DNA from: an uncultured Gammaproteobacteria bacterium
GTDB lineage: Bacteria; Pseudomonadota; Gammaproteobacteria; Francisellales; CACEW01
Length of the DNA: 57,481 nt
Assembly: GCA_902563055.1 (NCBI GenBank)
Contig: CACEWE010000007.1
Coordinates: 1-57,481 of the forward strand
Reading direction: 5' to 3'
Part shown: one piece after another, positions 8,096 to 17,075 of the stretch
How positions within the stretch are numbered: position 1 is the first letter of the stretch
How the letters are laid out: every line of letters starts with the position of its first letter
Program-made: the position numbers and the translations under genes
The notes under the pieces: model-generated
Seen by the model: the letters and a program-made list of their open reading frames with translations, nothing else
Told to the model about the DNA's origin: nothing
The model's database searches: none

Positions 8096-8665
8096 ATGGC
8101 TCTCACCCCAAGCACCATGATGCCACTTGGTACAAGTGCACCAGACTTTACCCTTCCAGATACTCTTAGCAACAAAACACTTAACCTTTATCAATACACT
8201 AAAGATCAAGCAGTTGTCATTGCCTTTATCTGCAACCACTGCCCCTTCGTCGTCCATATTATCGATAGCTTTTGCCAATGCGCCAAGGACTATCAAGACC
8301 ATAACATTGCCTTTATAGCTATTTCTTCTAACGATATTGATGCATACCCCCAAGATCATCCGGATAAAATGCAAGCATTAGCTCAGGAAAAAGACTTTTC
8401 TTTTCCTTATCTTTATGATGCCAGTCAAGAAATTGCCCAGGCCTATGATGCCGCCTGTACGCCAGATTTATATTTTTTTGATCAAGCGCATAAACTTTGT
8501 TATCGTGGTCGCTATGATGCTACAAGGCCCGGGCAAGGCATAGCTGATGGCGCAGATTTAAAAGCGGCATTAGATGCCTACTTAAATCAAACCCCTATCA
8601 GCGATGCACAATTGCCAAGCATGGGCTGTAATATCAAATGGAAAAGCCACATCCAGTCATCATAA
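8096..8665 (+). CDS. Thioredoxin-fold / peroxiredoxin-like protein
   Basis: About 189 residues from the ATG at 8096 (MALTPSTMMPLG). The longer reading from 8078 would use TTG. The sequence GTSAPDFTLPD begins the redoxin fold and the active-site motif CNHCPF follows beta-strand VVIAFI, which is a CxxC site of the thioredoxin family. Later TPDLYFFD has the cis-proline preceded by Thr. This is the family of redoxin-domain proteins with a CNHCP(F/Y) motif whose exact substrate is not settled. No signal peptide is visible, so it is cytosolic. NhaA follows after 11 nt. Confidence 0.8.
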   Translation: MALTPSTMMPLGTSAPDFTLPDTLSNKTLNLYQYTKDQAVVIAFICNHCPFVVHIIDSFCQCAKDYQDHNIAFIAISSNDIDAYPQDHPDKMQALAQEKDFSFPYLYDASQEIAQAYDAACTPDLYFFDQAHKLCYRGRYDATRPGQGIADGADLKAALDAYLNQTPISDAQLPSMGCNIKWKSHIQSS

Positions 8666-8676
8666 GGAGCCCAACC

Positions 8677-10044
8677 ATGTCGCAAAGACCCGCCAGACGC
8701 ATGATTCGCGTATTAAATGCCTTTGAGCAATTTATTTATAGCCAAACCTTTGGTGGCGTTTTATTAATTTTTTGTACCATCATTGCCTTGATTTGGGCTA
8801 ACTCGCCGCAAGCTGGCATCTACTTTGGTATCAACCATGCCGAGTTTGGTCTTCATATCGAGAGCTTGAATTTTGATATGCAAGTTCACGCCTGGATTAA
8901 TGATGGCTTAATGGCGATATTCTTCTTATTGGTAGGACTTGAAATTAAACGAGAACTCGCCATTGGTGAGCTTAGCGCTTGGGACAAAGCACTCTTACCT
9001 ATTGGTGCTGCCATTGGTGGTATGGTTTTTCCGGCACTTATTTTTGTTCTTTTTAATGCAAAACATGCATCTTTAAGCGGCTGGGCTATTCCGTGTGCTA
9101 CGGATATTGCATTTGCACTGGGTATTTTATCTTTACTGAGCAAAAGAATTCCCAAATCCTTAATTGTCTTTTTATCCGCCATTGCTATTGCCGATGATTT
9201 AGGAGCAGTTATTATTATTGCGCTTTTTTATACCGCGCAAATCCATCAAATGTTTTTATTGATGGCTTTGTTTTTCTTTTTAATACTCTTAACCCTTAAT
9301 TATTTTGGGGTCTATAAACTGCGTTACTACCTCTTCTTTGGTTTGCTTTTGTGGATGGCCTTATTAAATAGCGGTGTTCATGCCACTATTGCTGGAGTTT
9401 TAATTGCCATGAGCATTCCTGTTAGAACTGAACATAACCCTCAAGCTATTACAGATACCTTAAATGCTTTAATGAACCGTCTATGTGTAGTTAAAAAGGC
9501 CTCAGAGAAACAAGAAAAAGAACAGTTAGAAATCATTCACTCTATAGAAAGCCTGGTCCATCATGTCGAATCGCCTCTGCAACGTTTAGAACACAGCTTA
9601 CATGCACTGGTCACCTATTTGATTATTCCCATCTTTGTCTTATTTAATGCTGGGGTGAGTTTTCAAGACATTTCTTTTCACCAAGCCATTGCACACCCAC
9701 TAACGCTGGGTATTATTTTTGGTCTTTTATTTGGTAAAACCATTGGAATTTTTCTTAGCAGCTATGTTTTAGTCAAACTGCGCTGGGTCAGCCTACCCAA
9801 AGGTTTAAACCTCAAACTTATTTTTCCAACAAGTATACTTGCTGGTATTGGTTTTACAATGTCTATTTTTATTGCAGAATTGGCATTTCCAAATCAAATA
9901 CAACTTTTGCCTCTAGCTAAAACAGGAATTTTAATCGCCTCCTTAATTGCCGGAGTTGCAGGGTTTGTACTATTGTATATTTTTAGCGCCCAATCCAAGC
10001 CTAGGCCATTAGAAACGCTTAACTTTGAAGGCCATGCTGATTAA
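8677..10044 (+). CDS. nhaA: Na+/H+ antiporter NhaA
   Basis: A 455-residue polytopic membrane protein. Diagnostic segments are all present: FFLLVGLEIKRE, CATDIAFALG and the double-Asp transport site in AIADDLGAVIII, plus the conserved ends GKTIGIF and GIGFTMSIFI. It exchanges sodium for protons at the inner membrane. The ATG at 8677 is preceded by AAGGAG (8664-8669). The upstream alternative at 8638 overlaps the previous gene. The central loop (about residues 265-310) is charged and longer than in E. coli NhaA, as in many marine and host-associated relatives. Confidence 0.95.
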   Translation: MSQRPARRMIRVLNAFEQFIYSQTFGGVLLIFCTIIALIWANSPQAGIYFGINHAEFGLHIESLNFDMQVHAWINDGLMAIFFLLVGLEIKRELAIGELSAWDKALLPIGAAIGGMVFPALIFVLFNAKHASLSGWAIPCATDIAFALGILSLLSKRIPKSLIVFLSAIAIADDLGAVIIIALFYTAQIHQMFLLMALFFFLILLTLNYFGVYKLRYYLFFGLLLWMALLNSGVHATIAGVLIAMSIPVRTEHNPQAITDTLNALMNRLCVVKKASEKQEKEQLEIIHSIESLVHHVESPLQRLEHSLHALVTYLIIPIFVLFNAGVSFQDISFHQAIAHPLTLGIIFGLLFGKTIGIFLSSYVLVKLRWVSLPKGLNLKLIFPTSILAGIGFTMSIFIAELAFPNQIQLLPLAKTGILIASLIAGVAGFVLLYIFSAQSKPRPLETLNFEGHAD

Positions 10045-10069
10045 TATCTAAACATGAAAATTACCCATA

Positions 10070-11167
10070 ATGTCTAATTGGATTCAAACAATGATAAAAA
10101 CAAGCTCAAAGCCTGTAATAAAGGACAAAAAAAAACAAAATATTCAACAAACCACCTTACAGGGCAAAGCTATTAAAGTGCGGCTTATTCCTATTGGCGC
10201 TGCGATTGTTGCACTAGAGGTGAAAGACAAAGATGGTCACTGGCAAGATGTGGTTTTAGGCTATGATGATCTTGATCATTATCTTAAATATAATGAACCG
10301 GCCATTGGTGTGGTGCATGCGCTTTTAAGCAACCGCACTAAAAATGCCTCTTTTAGCTTAGAAAATCAAAATTATCATCTACACAAAAATGTTGCTCCGC
10401 ATGCCTTACATGCCGGAGACATACGCTCTAAGCATTTTGAATCAAGGCCTATTGATGAAAAAGATAAGAAAGGCATTTGCTATTATTATCAAACTAGTGA
10501 CCTTTTTGAAGGACTCCCAGGGCCATCCAAAATCAGCATTGCTTATTATCTTGATCAAGATGATCTTTTTTATATTGATTATCAGGTAGAGGCTCAGCAA
10601 AACACCATTGTGGCCAATCTCACCAACCATAGTTATTTTAATCTTGATGGGTGCACTAAAGAAGGTTTAAAAAATCACCATTTAGAATTAGCCGCTTCAA
10701 ACTATGTGGATATTGATCAAGATTATATTCCAAGCGGCAAAATTAAACCGCTCTCTCAAGCAATGGACTTTAGCATTAGCAAAGGTATTGACCCCTTATG
10801 TGATCAACATAATGAACCTATGGCCAGTGCAGGAGGCTATGATTTTCATTATGTTCTTGATACAAAACTTGTACGCAAAACCCTTGCCCAGCAGCCGGTC
10901 ATTGCCACTCTTGCTTCTAAAAAAACCGGTATAGTAATGGAACTTGCCACCAGTTACCCCGGTGTGCAGCTTTACACGGCTAATTCGCTTGATCAAGTCG
11001 GCGGAAAAAATAACTGCCACTATCAAAAGCACAGTAGCGTCTGTCTAGAAACGCAGTATCATCCTGATGCCATAAACAATCCAAACTTTCCAGATATTCG
11101 CATTTTACCTTATCAAAAGCAGCACAACATCAGCGTGTATCGTTTTAGCACCCAAACCACTGCTTGA
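10070..11167 (+). CDS. galM: Aldose 1-epimerase (galactose mutarotase-like)
   Basis: A 365-residue cytosolic protein of the aldose epimerase family. The catalytic His motif NLTNHSYFNLDG is present, as is the earlier pair of His residues (APHALHAGD) and the late Glu in VCLETQYHPDA, which acts as the base. It interconverts alpha and beta anomers of hexoses. It follows nhaA by 25 nt and converges with manC eight bases later. No hairpin terminator is obvious between them. Confidence 0.9.
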   Translation: MSNWIQTMIKTSSKPVIKDKKKQNIQQTTLQGKAIKVRLIPIGAAIVALEVKDKDGHWQDVVLGYDDLDHYLKYNEPAIGVVHALLSNRTKNASFSLENQNYHLHKNVAPHALHAGDIRSKHFESRPIDEKDKKGICYYYQTSDLFEGLPGPSKISIAYYLDQDDLFYIDYQVEAQQNTIVANLTNHSYFNLDGCTKEGLKNHHLELAASNYVDIDQDYIPSGKIKPLSQAMDFSISKGIDPLCDQHNEPMASAGGYDFHYVLDTKLVRKTLAQQPVIATLASKKTGIVMELATSYPGVQLYTANSLDQVGGKNNCHYQKHSSVCLETQYHPDAINNPNFPDIRILPYQKQHNISVYRFSTQTTA

Positions 11168-11175
11168 TAAAGGCT

Positions 11176-12582
11176 CTATCGCGCATCATAGCGCATAATA
11201 TCCTCATCATCGCCTTCACCAGGACCAAAGTAAAACTCTAGCATTATTAAATCCTCTGTTGATTCATTACAAACCTGATGTTTGACTCCAGGGTCAATGC
11301 TTAAAGATTGTTCTTGATGATAGTTTTCTATTTTGTTTTCCAGGTGAATGCTTGCTATTCCTGATAAAATATTCCAGGATTTTCGATGGTATTGATGGGA
11401 CTGTAAAAGAATTTTCTCACCTGGAGACATGCAAACATAACGGACCCTAAAGCCACCCCCTAACGCAAGATTTTCATAATAGCCCCAAGGACGATACACT
11501 CTTTTGTGCTGCTTTAAAACGTGAGGATGTTTATCTTGCAAATTTTCTACTAAATGTTTAATGGCCTGAGCGTGGTCTTGGTGTGCCACCAAGACGGCAT
11601 CACCGGTTTCAACCATCATAAGATCGCGCACGCCAACGGCTGTTAATACGCGATCAGTAGCATGGATATAGCAATTTTCAACGTCCTCTATACACACATC
11701 ACCTTTAATAACATTTCCCTGTGTGTCCTTTTTTGCTATTTCATACAAAGAAGACCAGGACCCTATATCATTCCAAACCATATCAAGGGGTACCATAGCG
11801 ATATTTTTGCTGCGCTCCATAATCGCATAATCCACTGAAACATTGCCCGCCTTTTCAAAATGAGCTGGATCAATGCGAATAAAGTCCAAATCCTCTTTTG
11901 CATGGCTAAATGCTTGCTTCACGCAGTGATATAACTCTGGCTCTAGATCGATGCACGCTTGTAAAAAAGTTTGCGCCTTAAAGACAAACATCCCAGAATT
12001 GATAAAATGTTGCCCTGATGCTACAAAAGCACGCGCCTTGCTTAAATTGGGTTTTTCTACAAATGCCTTAACATCATAAAACCCAACCGGATTCTTTTCT
12101 CCTGTTTGAATATAACCATAGCCAGTATGCGCCGCTTTAGGCTTTATACCAAAAGTTACCAATAAATCTTGTGATGCAGCAGCCACTGCCGTTTCTAGAT
12201 AGGCATAAAAATCAGCACTATTTTCTAGATATTGATCCGAGGGTACAACCAACATAAGACCCTGTGGATCACTTTGAGCAATGTACAGGGCTGCTAATAA
12301 AATAGCTGCAGTGGTATTTCTAGCACAAGGCTCTAGGATAATGGCAGCTTTCTTAAGGTCTACCTCCAGTTCTGCTAACTGCTGCGCCATTAAAAAACGA
12401 TGTTTTTCTGCACAAACAAGCACAGGATTATGAAAATCTTGATGATTGCTAAAACGCAATACACTCGATTGCAATAAAGAGTGTTTTTCCTCTAGAGCTA
12501 TAAACTGTTTGGGTGATTGTGCTCTAGATAAGGGCCAAAGCCTTGAGCCACTGCCGCCGGATAATATTACAGGGGTGATCAT
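11176..12582 (-). CDS. manC: Mannose-1-phosphate guanylyltransferase / mannose-6-phosphate isomerase
   Basis: About 468 residues from the ATG at 12582. The longer reading uses TTG. The N-terminal nucleotidyltransferase domain has VILSGGSGSRLWPLSR and the sugar-binding FVEKPNLSKA. The C-terminal cupin isomerase domain (from about residue 350) contains YRPWGYYENL and QSHQYHRKSWNILSG. This is the bifunctional ManC/CpsB type that makes GDP-mannose from mannose-6-phosphate. It is the last gene of the polysaccharide locus, separated from wecA by about 260 nt that hold a decayed ORF. No manB or gmd is visible, so the GDP-mannose user may be elsewhere. Confidence 0.93.
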   Translation of the reverse strand: MITPVILSGGSGSRLWPLSRAQSPKQFIALEEKHSLLQSSVLRFSNHQDFHNPVLVCAEKHRFLMAQQLAELEVDLKKAAIILEPCARNTTAAILLAALYIAQSDPQGLMLVVPSDQYLENSADFYAYLETAVAAASQDLLVTFGIKPKAAHTGYGYIQTGEKNPVGFYDVKAFVEKPNLSKARAFVASGQHFINSGMFVFKAQTFLQACIDLEPELYHCVKQAFSHAKEDLDFIRIDPAHFEKAGNVSVDYAIMERSKNIAMVPLDMVWNDIGSWSSLYEIAKKDTQGNVIKGDVCIEDVENCYIHATDRVLTAVGVRDLMMVETGDAVLVAHQDHAQAIKHLVENLQDKHPHVLKQHKRVYRPWGYYENLALGGGFRVRYVCMSPGEKILLQSHQYHRKSWNILSGIASIHLENKIENYHQEQSLSIDPGVKHQVCNESTEDLIMLEFYFGPGEGDDEDIMRYDAR

Positions 12583-12648
12583 AAACACACTATCAATCAA
12601 TCGTGGCTTATCATATCATAGCGCCACCAAAAGTGGTAGCGCAATAAG

Positions 12649-12831
12649 CTAAAGCCGCTTTAAAATTAAAATAAAGCTACCGCGGGGTAATAGTTTTTTA
12701 AAAGGAATATTTCCATCAGAATCGATGGTAAAAGAGACGCTTAGAATAAAGCGCCGTTATTTGATAGATACGAGCTTTTGAGATGCTTTTTTATTAGACG
12801 ATAGAGTACTTGTCGGTACAAGAGTCACCAT
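12649..12831 (-). pseudogene. Possible decayed gene fragment between wecA and manC
   Basis: One reading frame of 61 codons starts at an ATG (MVTLVPTSTLSSNKK), meets one stop after 24 residues and then reads on as protein-like sequence (SVSFTIDSDGNIPFKK, then LLPRGSFILILKRL) to a second stop. The balanced composition and continuity around the single stop suggest the tail of a lost gene, but I do not recognise a family. It may be chance. Confidence 0.3.
12676..12683 (-). promoter_or_regulatory. ops-like core upstream of manC
   Basis: GCGGTAGC, the eight-base core of the RfaH recruitment element, occurs on the transcribed strand about 95 nt before the manC ATG. It is followed by TTTATTTT. It lacks the leading GG and the trailing GT of the strong copy at 41739-41750, and it also lies within the possible gene fragment, so chance is a real alternative. 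Confidence 0.3.
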
Positions 12832-12844
12832 TTGATCTAATATT

Positions 12845-13945
12845 TCACGATGCGAGGTAATATTTATGCTTACCCTTCTTTTTGTACAATACTTTTTTTT
12901 TACAAAGAACCAAAAACATACTGTAAAAAACCAGAAAAACTACAAATAGTAAAAAGCTTATGTAGTCGGGGCAATTAAAAAAGTTAAAAGCGACGCCAAT
13001 GCCACCTGCAAGTATCGCTATAGAAAACATTAGAAAAACAGTTTTTCGGACAGAAAAACCTAACTCTAAAAGTACATGGTGTAAATGACCTTTATCCGCC
13101 TGAAAAGGGGAACCCCCATTAATCATTCTTCTAATACTAGAAAAGATAAGGTCACTTATAGGTAAAAACAATATCCATAAAAGAACAACTGGGCGAATAG
13201 GCGCATGATGGGGCATAGGATTATAGACAATACTCAAAGAGAACCATGCTAGAAGAAAACCAAGAAGCGTACTACCGCCATCACCTAAGAAAACAGAAGC
13301 TTTTTTACGCCACGGATGACGAAGATTAAATAAAAGAAACCCTAATATTGCTCCTAGAATAATAAATAAACAATGCATATATGATTGTAATGCATACAGG
13401 TAAGATAAGACTATAAACCAAACAAAAGAAGACAAGGATATTAAACCAACTAAACCATCAAGTCCATCTATCATATTCACTGCGTTAATAAGTGCAACCA
13501 TGCAAAATAAAGTCAATAGTACAGACGTGGCCTGATTTAATGGTATAAGTCCAAAATTTAGTAAATTACCTAGATTAGAAATCAATATATTACTTTGACT
13601 CATAACGATTACTGCAACAATAAACTGCATTATCAATCGAAACCTGGGGGATACAGATTTATAGTCATCTAACACGCCCAGAAAAGTAATAATTCCACCG
13701 CCTAAAAATAAACTTCGATAGAAACCAAGCGGGCTATTTGCAAGCAAGCTTACAATACAAAATGTACTAAAAATTGCAATACCGCCAATAAGAGGAATAG
13801 CCCCTTGATGTACTTTTCTATTGCTATTTGGGTGATCCAATAAATCTATTTTTTTTGCTAAAGGTTTAAGCAGTGAAATAATAAATACACATATTGCACT
13901 AGATAGGAATAATTGAAAAATTAAGAGTATGCTCATTTTGTACAC
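12845..13945 (-). CDS. wecA: Initiating sugar-phosphate transferase, WecA/WbpL family
   Basis: A 366-residue protein with about eleven membrane helices of the MraY/WecA family, which links a (N-acetyl)hexosamine phosphate to undecaprenyl phosphate to start O-unit assembly. Visible motifs are VHQGAIPLIGG, the metal-binding FLGVLDDYKS, NMIDGLDGLVG and SVFLGDGGSTLLGF, followed by KGHLHHVLLELG with the late His residues. The GTG at 13945 has AGGA four bases upstream. ATG 13936 is the alternative. An epimerase remnant just upstream hints that the donor sugar may once have been modified to quinovosamine or fucosamine as in wbpV-wbpL pairs. Confidence 0.9.
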   Translation of the reverse strand: MYKMSILLIFQLFLSSAICVFIISLLKPLAKKIDLLDHPNSNRKVHQGAIPLIGGIAIFSTFCIVSLLANSPLGFYRSLFLGGGIITFLGVLDDYKSVSPRFRLIMQFIVAVIVMSQSNILISNLGNLLNFGLIPLNQATSVLLTLFCMVALINAVNMIDGLDGLVGLISLSSFVWFIVLSYLYALQSYMHCLFIILGAILGFLLFNLRHPWRKKASVFLGDGGSTLLGFLLAWFSLSIVYNPMPHHAPIRPVVLLWILFLPISDLIFSSIRRMINGGSPFQADKGHLHHVLLELGFSVRKTVFLMFSIAILAGGIGVAFNFFNCPDYISFLLFVVFLVFYSMFLVLCKKKVLYKKKGKHKYYLAS

Positions 13946-14011
13946 TTTATCCTGTTATTTTTATTTTTTGTAAACACTTTTTTTTTACTCGATTTATCAT
14001 TAGCCGCAAGA

Positions 14012-14200
14012 TTAATACCATTTTGCTAGAGAAACCAAATTACATGTCAGTAGATCTTCAACCAAATGTACGAAAGTCATAGGATTAAGGCAGTTATTTT
14101 TGGAACGGACTACTCCAGAGACTTCAAAGTTTTTTTCAAGTAAAAGCTGCTCTAGATGCCCTTCAACAAAACCGGTGATTCCTGTAATTAGTATTTTCAG
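14012..14200 (-). pseudogene. Truncated NAD-dependent epimerase remnant
   Basis: Immediately after the glycosyltransferase stop, a frame starting at CTG (14200) reads KILITGITGFVEGHLEQ, then LLLEKNFEVSGVVRSKNN, and ends after 62 codons. ITGITGFVEGHL is the nucleotide-binding start of an extended SDR sugar epimerase. The conserved first glycine-rich turn is kept, but the remaining 250 or so residues are missing. AAGGAG, within the end of the upstream gene, would be its ribosome site. Genes of this type normally sit between a WbuB-like transferase and wecA, so this is a deletion product. Confidence 0.6.
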
Positions 14201-14204
14201 TATT

Positions 14205-15461
14205 TTACTCCTTACAACTACTTACTATTTCAGATTTGCTGCTCAAAATAGACTCTAAATAGCTAAGGACCTGAGATGATTGACTTTCTCTTGTATATAA
14301 AGCAGAACTTATTAGCGCATTTTTTGCAAAGTACTCGATTTTATTTCGATTATGATATAAATCTAAAATAGTTTCACTTAATAATTTTTCATCTTCGGAC
14401 ACAATCCACTTGCCACACTCATGCTTGCATAAAATCGCACTAGCTTCTCCTTGGGGTGCCATAAGTACAATCATTTTTGCCATAGCCATAGCTTCAAATA
14501 ATTTAGATGGAACAACGGTTGAAAATGTCTTGTCATTTTTCAATGGTATTAACACTATGTCACAAACAGACCAAACTGCAGACATTTCAGATTTTTTCAC
14601 TGCAGAATTAAACAAGACATTGCTTAACTTATGTTTTTCTTTGTACTGAATTAATGATTGTTTTACTGCACCTTCACCAACAAATAGATATTTAATTTTT
14701 TCGTTTGCTTTGAGCAATTTAGCTGACTTAAGGACAGTATGTAAATCATGTGCCATGCCATGCGTTCCAACGTAGGCAACAACAAAAGCATCGTGATTTA
14801 ACTGGAATTGCGATAACTGAGCTTGACTCTTCGCTCGAGGTTGATAGATTTGAGTATCTACACCATTCATCACCACTTGAATCTTATTTTTTTCAATACC
14901 TCGCTTAACAAGGTTATTCTTGAAAGCAGATGTTTGTGCTAATATCAGTTTTGATTTCTTATACAAGTACAGTTCTAATTTTTCAATAGCACGATATACC
15001 TTTTCATTTTGTAGCGCCCCTACAGCCCTAATAGACTCAGGCCACAAATCTCCAATTTCAAATACGAAAGGCCTATGCTTAACTCTGCTTAACAAAAACC
15101 CGCCAACAGCTGTAAAAAATTGAGGACTTGTAGCTACAACAACATCCGGTTTTTTTAAAAATGCCCCATTAATAACAGCCATAACCATATAGGAAACAAA
15201 ATCAAGTGTACGAAGCAAAAAACCTTCGTTTTTAGCGATAAATGTTTTGACTCGAACTACCTTAATACCATCCATTGTCTCAGTTTGATACCATTTGTTT
15301 TTATAGCCTGGATATACTTTACCTTGAGGGAAGTTTGGTGCACATGTGATAACCGTTACATCATGCCCCCACTTTACCCAATAAACTGCGCGTTCATAAA
15401 CACGTGAAGCTGCTGCATTGACTTCAGGGGGGAAATTATCTGATAAAAAAAGAATTTTCAT
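14205..15461 (-). CDS. Glycosyltransferase family 4, WbuB-like
   Basis: About 418 residues in the GT-B fold. The N-terminal domain starts MKILFLSDNFPPEVNAAA and carries GHDVTVITCAPNFPQGKVY. The C-terminal donor domain has VVMNGVDTQIY, VAYVGTHG and VVPSKLFEAMAMAK with the E-x7-like donor motif. This is the WbuB group (L-FucNAc/FucNAm or similar amino-sugar transferases) usually found beside the heparinase-like and bi-domain genes seen upstream. ATG 15461 follows the previous stop by two bases. Confidence 0.85.
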   Translation of the reverse strand: MKILFLSDNFPPEVNAAASRVYERAVYWVKWGHDVTVITCAPNFPQGKVYPGYKNKWYQTETMDGIKVVRVKTFIAKNEGFLLRTLDFVSYMVMAVINGAFLKKPDVVVATSPQFFTAVGGFLLSRVKHRPFVFEIGDLWPESIRAVGALQNEKVYRAIEKLELYLYKKSKLILAQTSAFKNNLVKRGIEKNKIQVVMNGVDTQIYQPRAKSQAQLSQFQLNHDAFVVAYVGTHGMAHDLHTVLKSAKLLKANEKIKYLFVGEGAVKQSLIQYKEKHKLSNVLFNSAVKKSEMSAVWSVCDIVLIPLKNDKTFSTVVPSKLFEAMAMAKMIVLMAPQGEASAILCKHECGKWIVSEDEKLLSETILDLYHNRNKIEYFAKNALISSALYTRESQSSQVLSYLESILSSKSEIVSSCKE

Positions 15462-15463
15462 AG

Positions 15464-17074
15464 TTACCAATTTACTACTATTTTATTTTCACTGCCGGAC
15501 AACAATTGTCCTACTAAACTGAAATTTTCAACTATCTTTCCAAATGTTTCTGAGTATTCATTTTTTACTATAACAAAATCAAAACTTGGTAAAATGCTCA
15601 CTTCGGTACTATTACCAAGCCTTATAATAAGAGCTCTATCCTCTTGCTTGATTATTGTACAAGAAGGATGTAAGTGCAAATAGAGAACTATTTTTTCAAC
15701 GCCGCTAGAAACAATATCTTTGACAACGAGCGAACGATCATTTAAGACCCACGTACGCTGATGCTCCCCCCCCTTTTTTAATCGCTTATACCCATCATGT
15801 GACGCTATGAGTAATGACTCGCCTTCCTTGCTGAATTTCAATATGCTTGGTTTCGCACGACGGGCAACTCTAAACGAGCCCCAAATTTCAGAGGAATTCT
15901 CATCATTAATTTCCACCGTATTATGCGAACGTGTACTTCTTTCGATATTACGTTGCGGAGAATTACCGTAACATGATGTACCTAGATTAACAAATAAGGG
16001 TTGACCATCGATATAACATTCGAACGAAAGTGTATCTGCATGTGCATGACCGGGCAAGTAACTAGGGCCAACTTCTGCAATATCGCAAATAACTTTTGCA
16101 GTTTTATTTTGTAGTATGGCATAACCTGATTCTTTAAGGAATACAGATTTTTTTTCTATGCTGTTTGAATCATAACCTAAGTCAGTCGCATATTGAAATA
16201 TTTCTCTCGGTTTAGATGCTATATCATTGGAGGCATCATTAAAGTAGGATATCTCTTCTTCAGAGCGTGTCATGAGCTCAAGCCAAACAAGCATTTTTTT
16301 AACAACCTCATTCCAGAAAACTGATTTATTATATGCACTAAAAAGATTTTTTAAATCCAGCAGATCTTCTAATATAATCACATGATACATTGGGCTTAAT
16401 TCAAAATGTCCTCCATCATCAAGAATCTGCTCATTAATCTCTTCCTGAAGTCCTTTAACGCCTTTTTTGAACCATTTATTAGGCTCATCACCTTCAAAAA
16501 AAAGCCCTGCAAAGCATAGGGCTTTATAATTCTCAAATAAGTGATTACCTAAAATATGATATTCACAGTGACAATATAAATAACGTGCCTTTAAAAACAA
16601 TGAGGCTAACACATGTTCGCTAAGGTCTTCACCAGTCAAAGCGAACTTGACAATATTTATAATACGCAAAGATATTGGATAGCTTTCCCATCCATTGCCA
16701 GAGAATGGTGGATTATCACTTATCCATTTTTCTAACAACTGGTAAGCTTGCCTTGCTTGTTCTGTAGAGTCTGAATTTAAAGCATCAAAATAGTGCAAGT
16801 TATAAAGCCACAGTTTTTCTTGATCACTATCGTTCCACAACGCAGATGTAAATGTCATCTGATGATTTAAAAACGAGACTGAATCACCCAGGAAATATGT
16901 TTTTTTTTGGGGTATGAACGTAGCAATTGAGTTTTCAGGCTTACGCAGCACAATATCATTATCCTTTACTTCAACTGATACAGTTTTGTTTAGTAGCTTA
17001 TAATATATCCTATAAAATATTTGCCGCCATTTTAAGAGCTTTACAGTGTGCCAGTAGAGAAATATTTTTTTCAT
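15464..17074 (-). CDS. Heparinase II/III-fold (alginate-lyase-like) protein of a polysaccharide locus
   Basis: A 536-residue protein. The middle (about residues 90-300) is the alpha/alpha-toroid, with WESYPISLRIINIVKF and HILGNHLFENYKAL. The C-terminal beta domain contains the heparinase II/III motif LPGHAHADTLSFE, followed by FVNLGTSCYG and HNTVEIN. No signal peptide is seen, so the protein is probably cytosolic. These proteins are common partners of a bi-domain oxidoreductase in O-antigen loci and are thought to act in synthesis or trimming of uronic-acid-containing units, with the exact reaction unsettled. It is adjacent (1 nt) to the oxidoreductase gene. Confidence 0.85.
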   Translation of the reverse strand: MKKIFLYWHTVKLLKWRQIFYRIYYKLLNKTVSVEVKDNDIVLRKPENSIATFIPQKKTYFLGDSVSFLNHQMTFTSALWNDSDQEKLWLYNLHYFDALNSDSTEQARQAYQLLEKWISDNPPFSGNGWESYPISLRIINIVKFALTGEDLSEHVLASLFLKARYLYCHCEYHILGNHLFENYKALCFAGLFFEGDEPNKWFKKGVKGLQEEINEQILDDGGHFELSPMYHVIILEDLLDLKNLFSAYNKSVFWNEVVKKMLVWLELMTRSEEEISYFNDASNDIASKPREIFQYATDLGYDSNSIEKKSVFLKESGYAILQNKTAKVICDIAEVGPSYLPGHAHADTLSFECYIDGQPLFVNLGTSCYGNSPQRNIERSTRSHNTVEINDENSSEIWGSFRVARRAKPSILKFSKEGESLLIASHDGYKRLKKGGEHQRTWVLNDRSLVVKDIVSSGVEKIVLYLHLHPSCTIIKQEDRALIIRLGNSTEVSILPSFDFVIVKNEYSETFGKIVENFSLVGQLLSGSENKIVVNW

Positions 17075-17075
17075 A

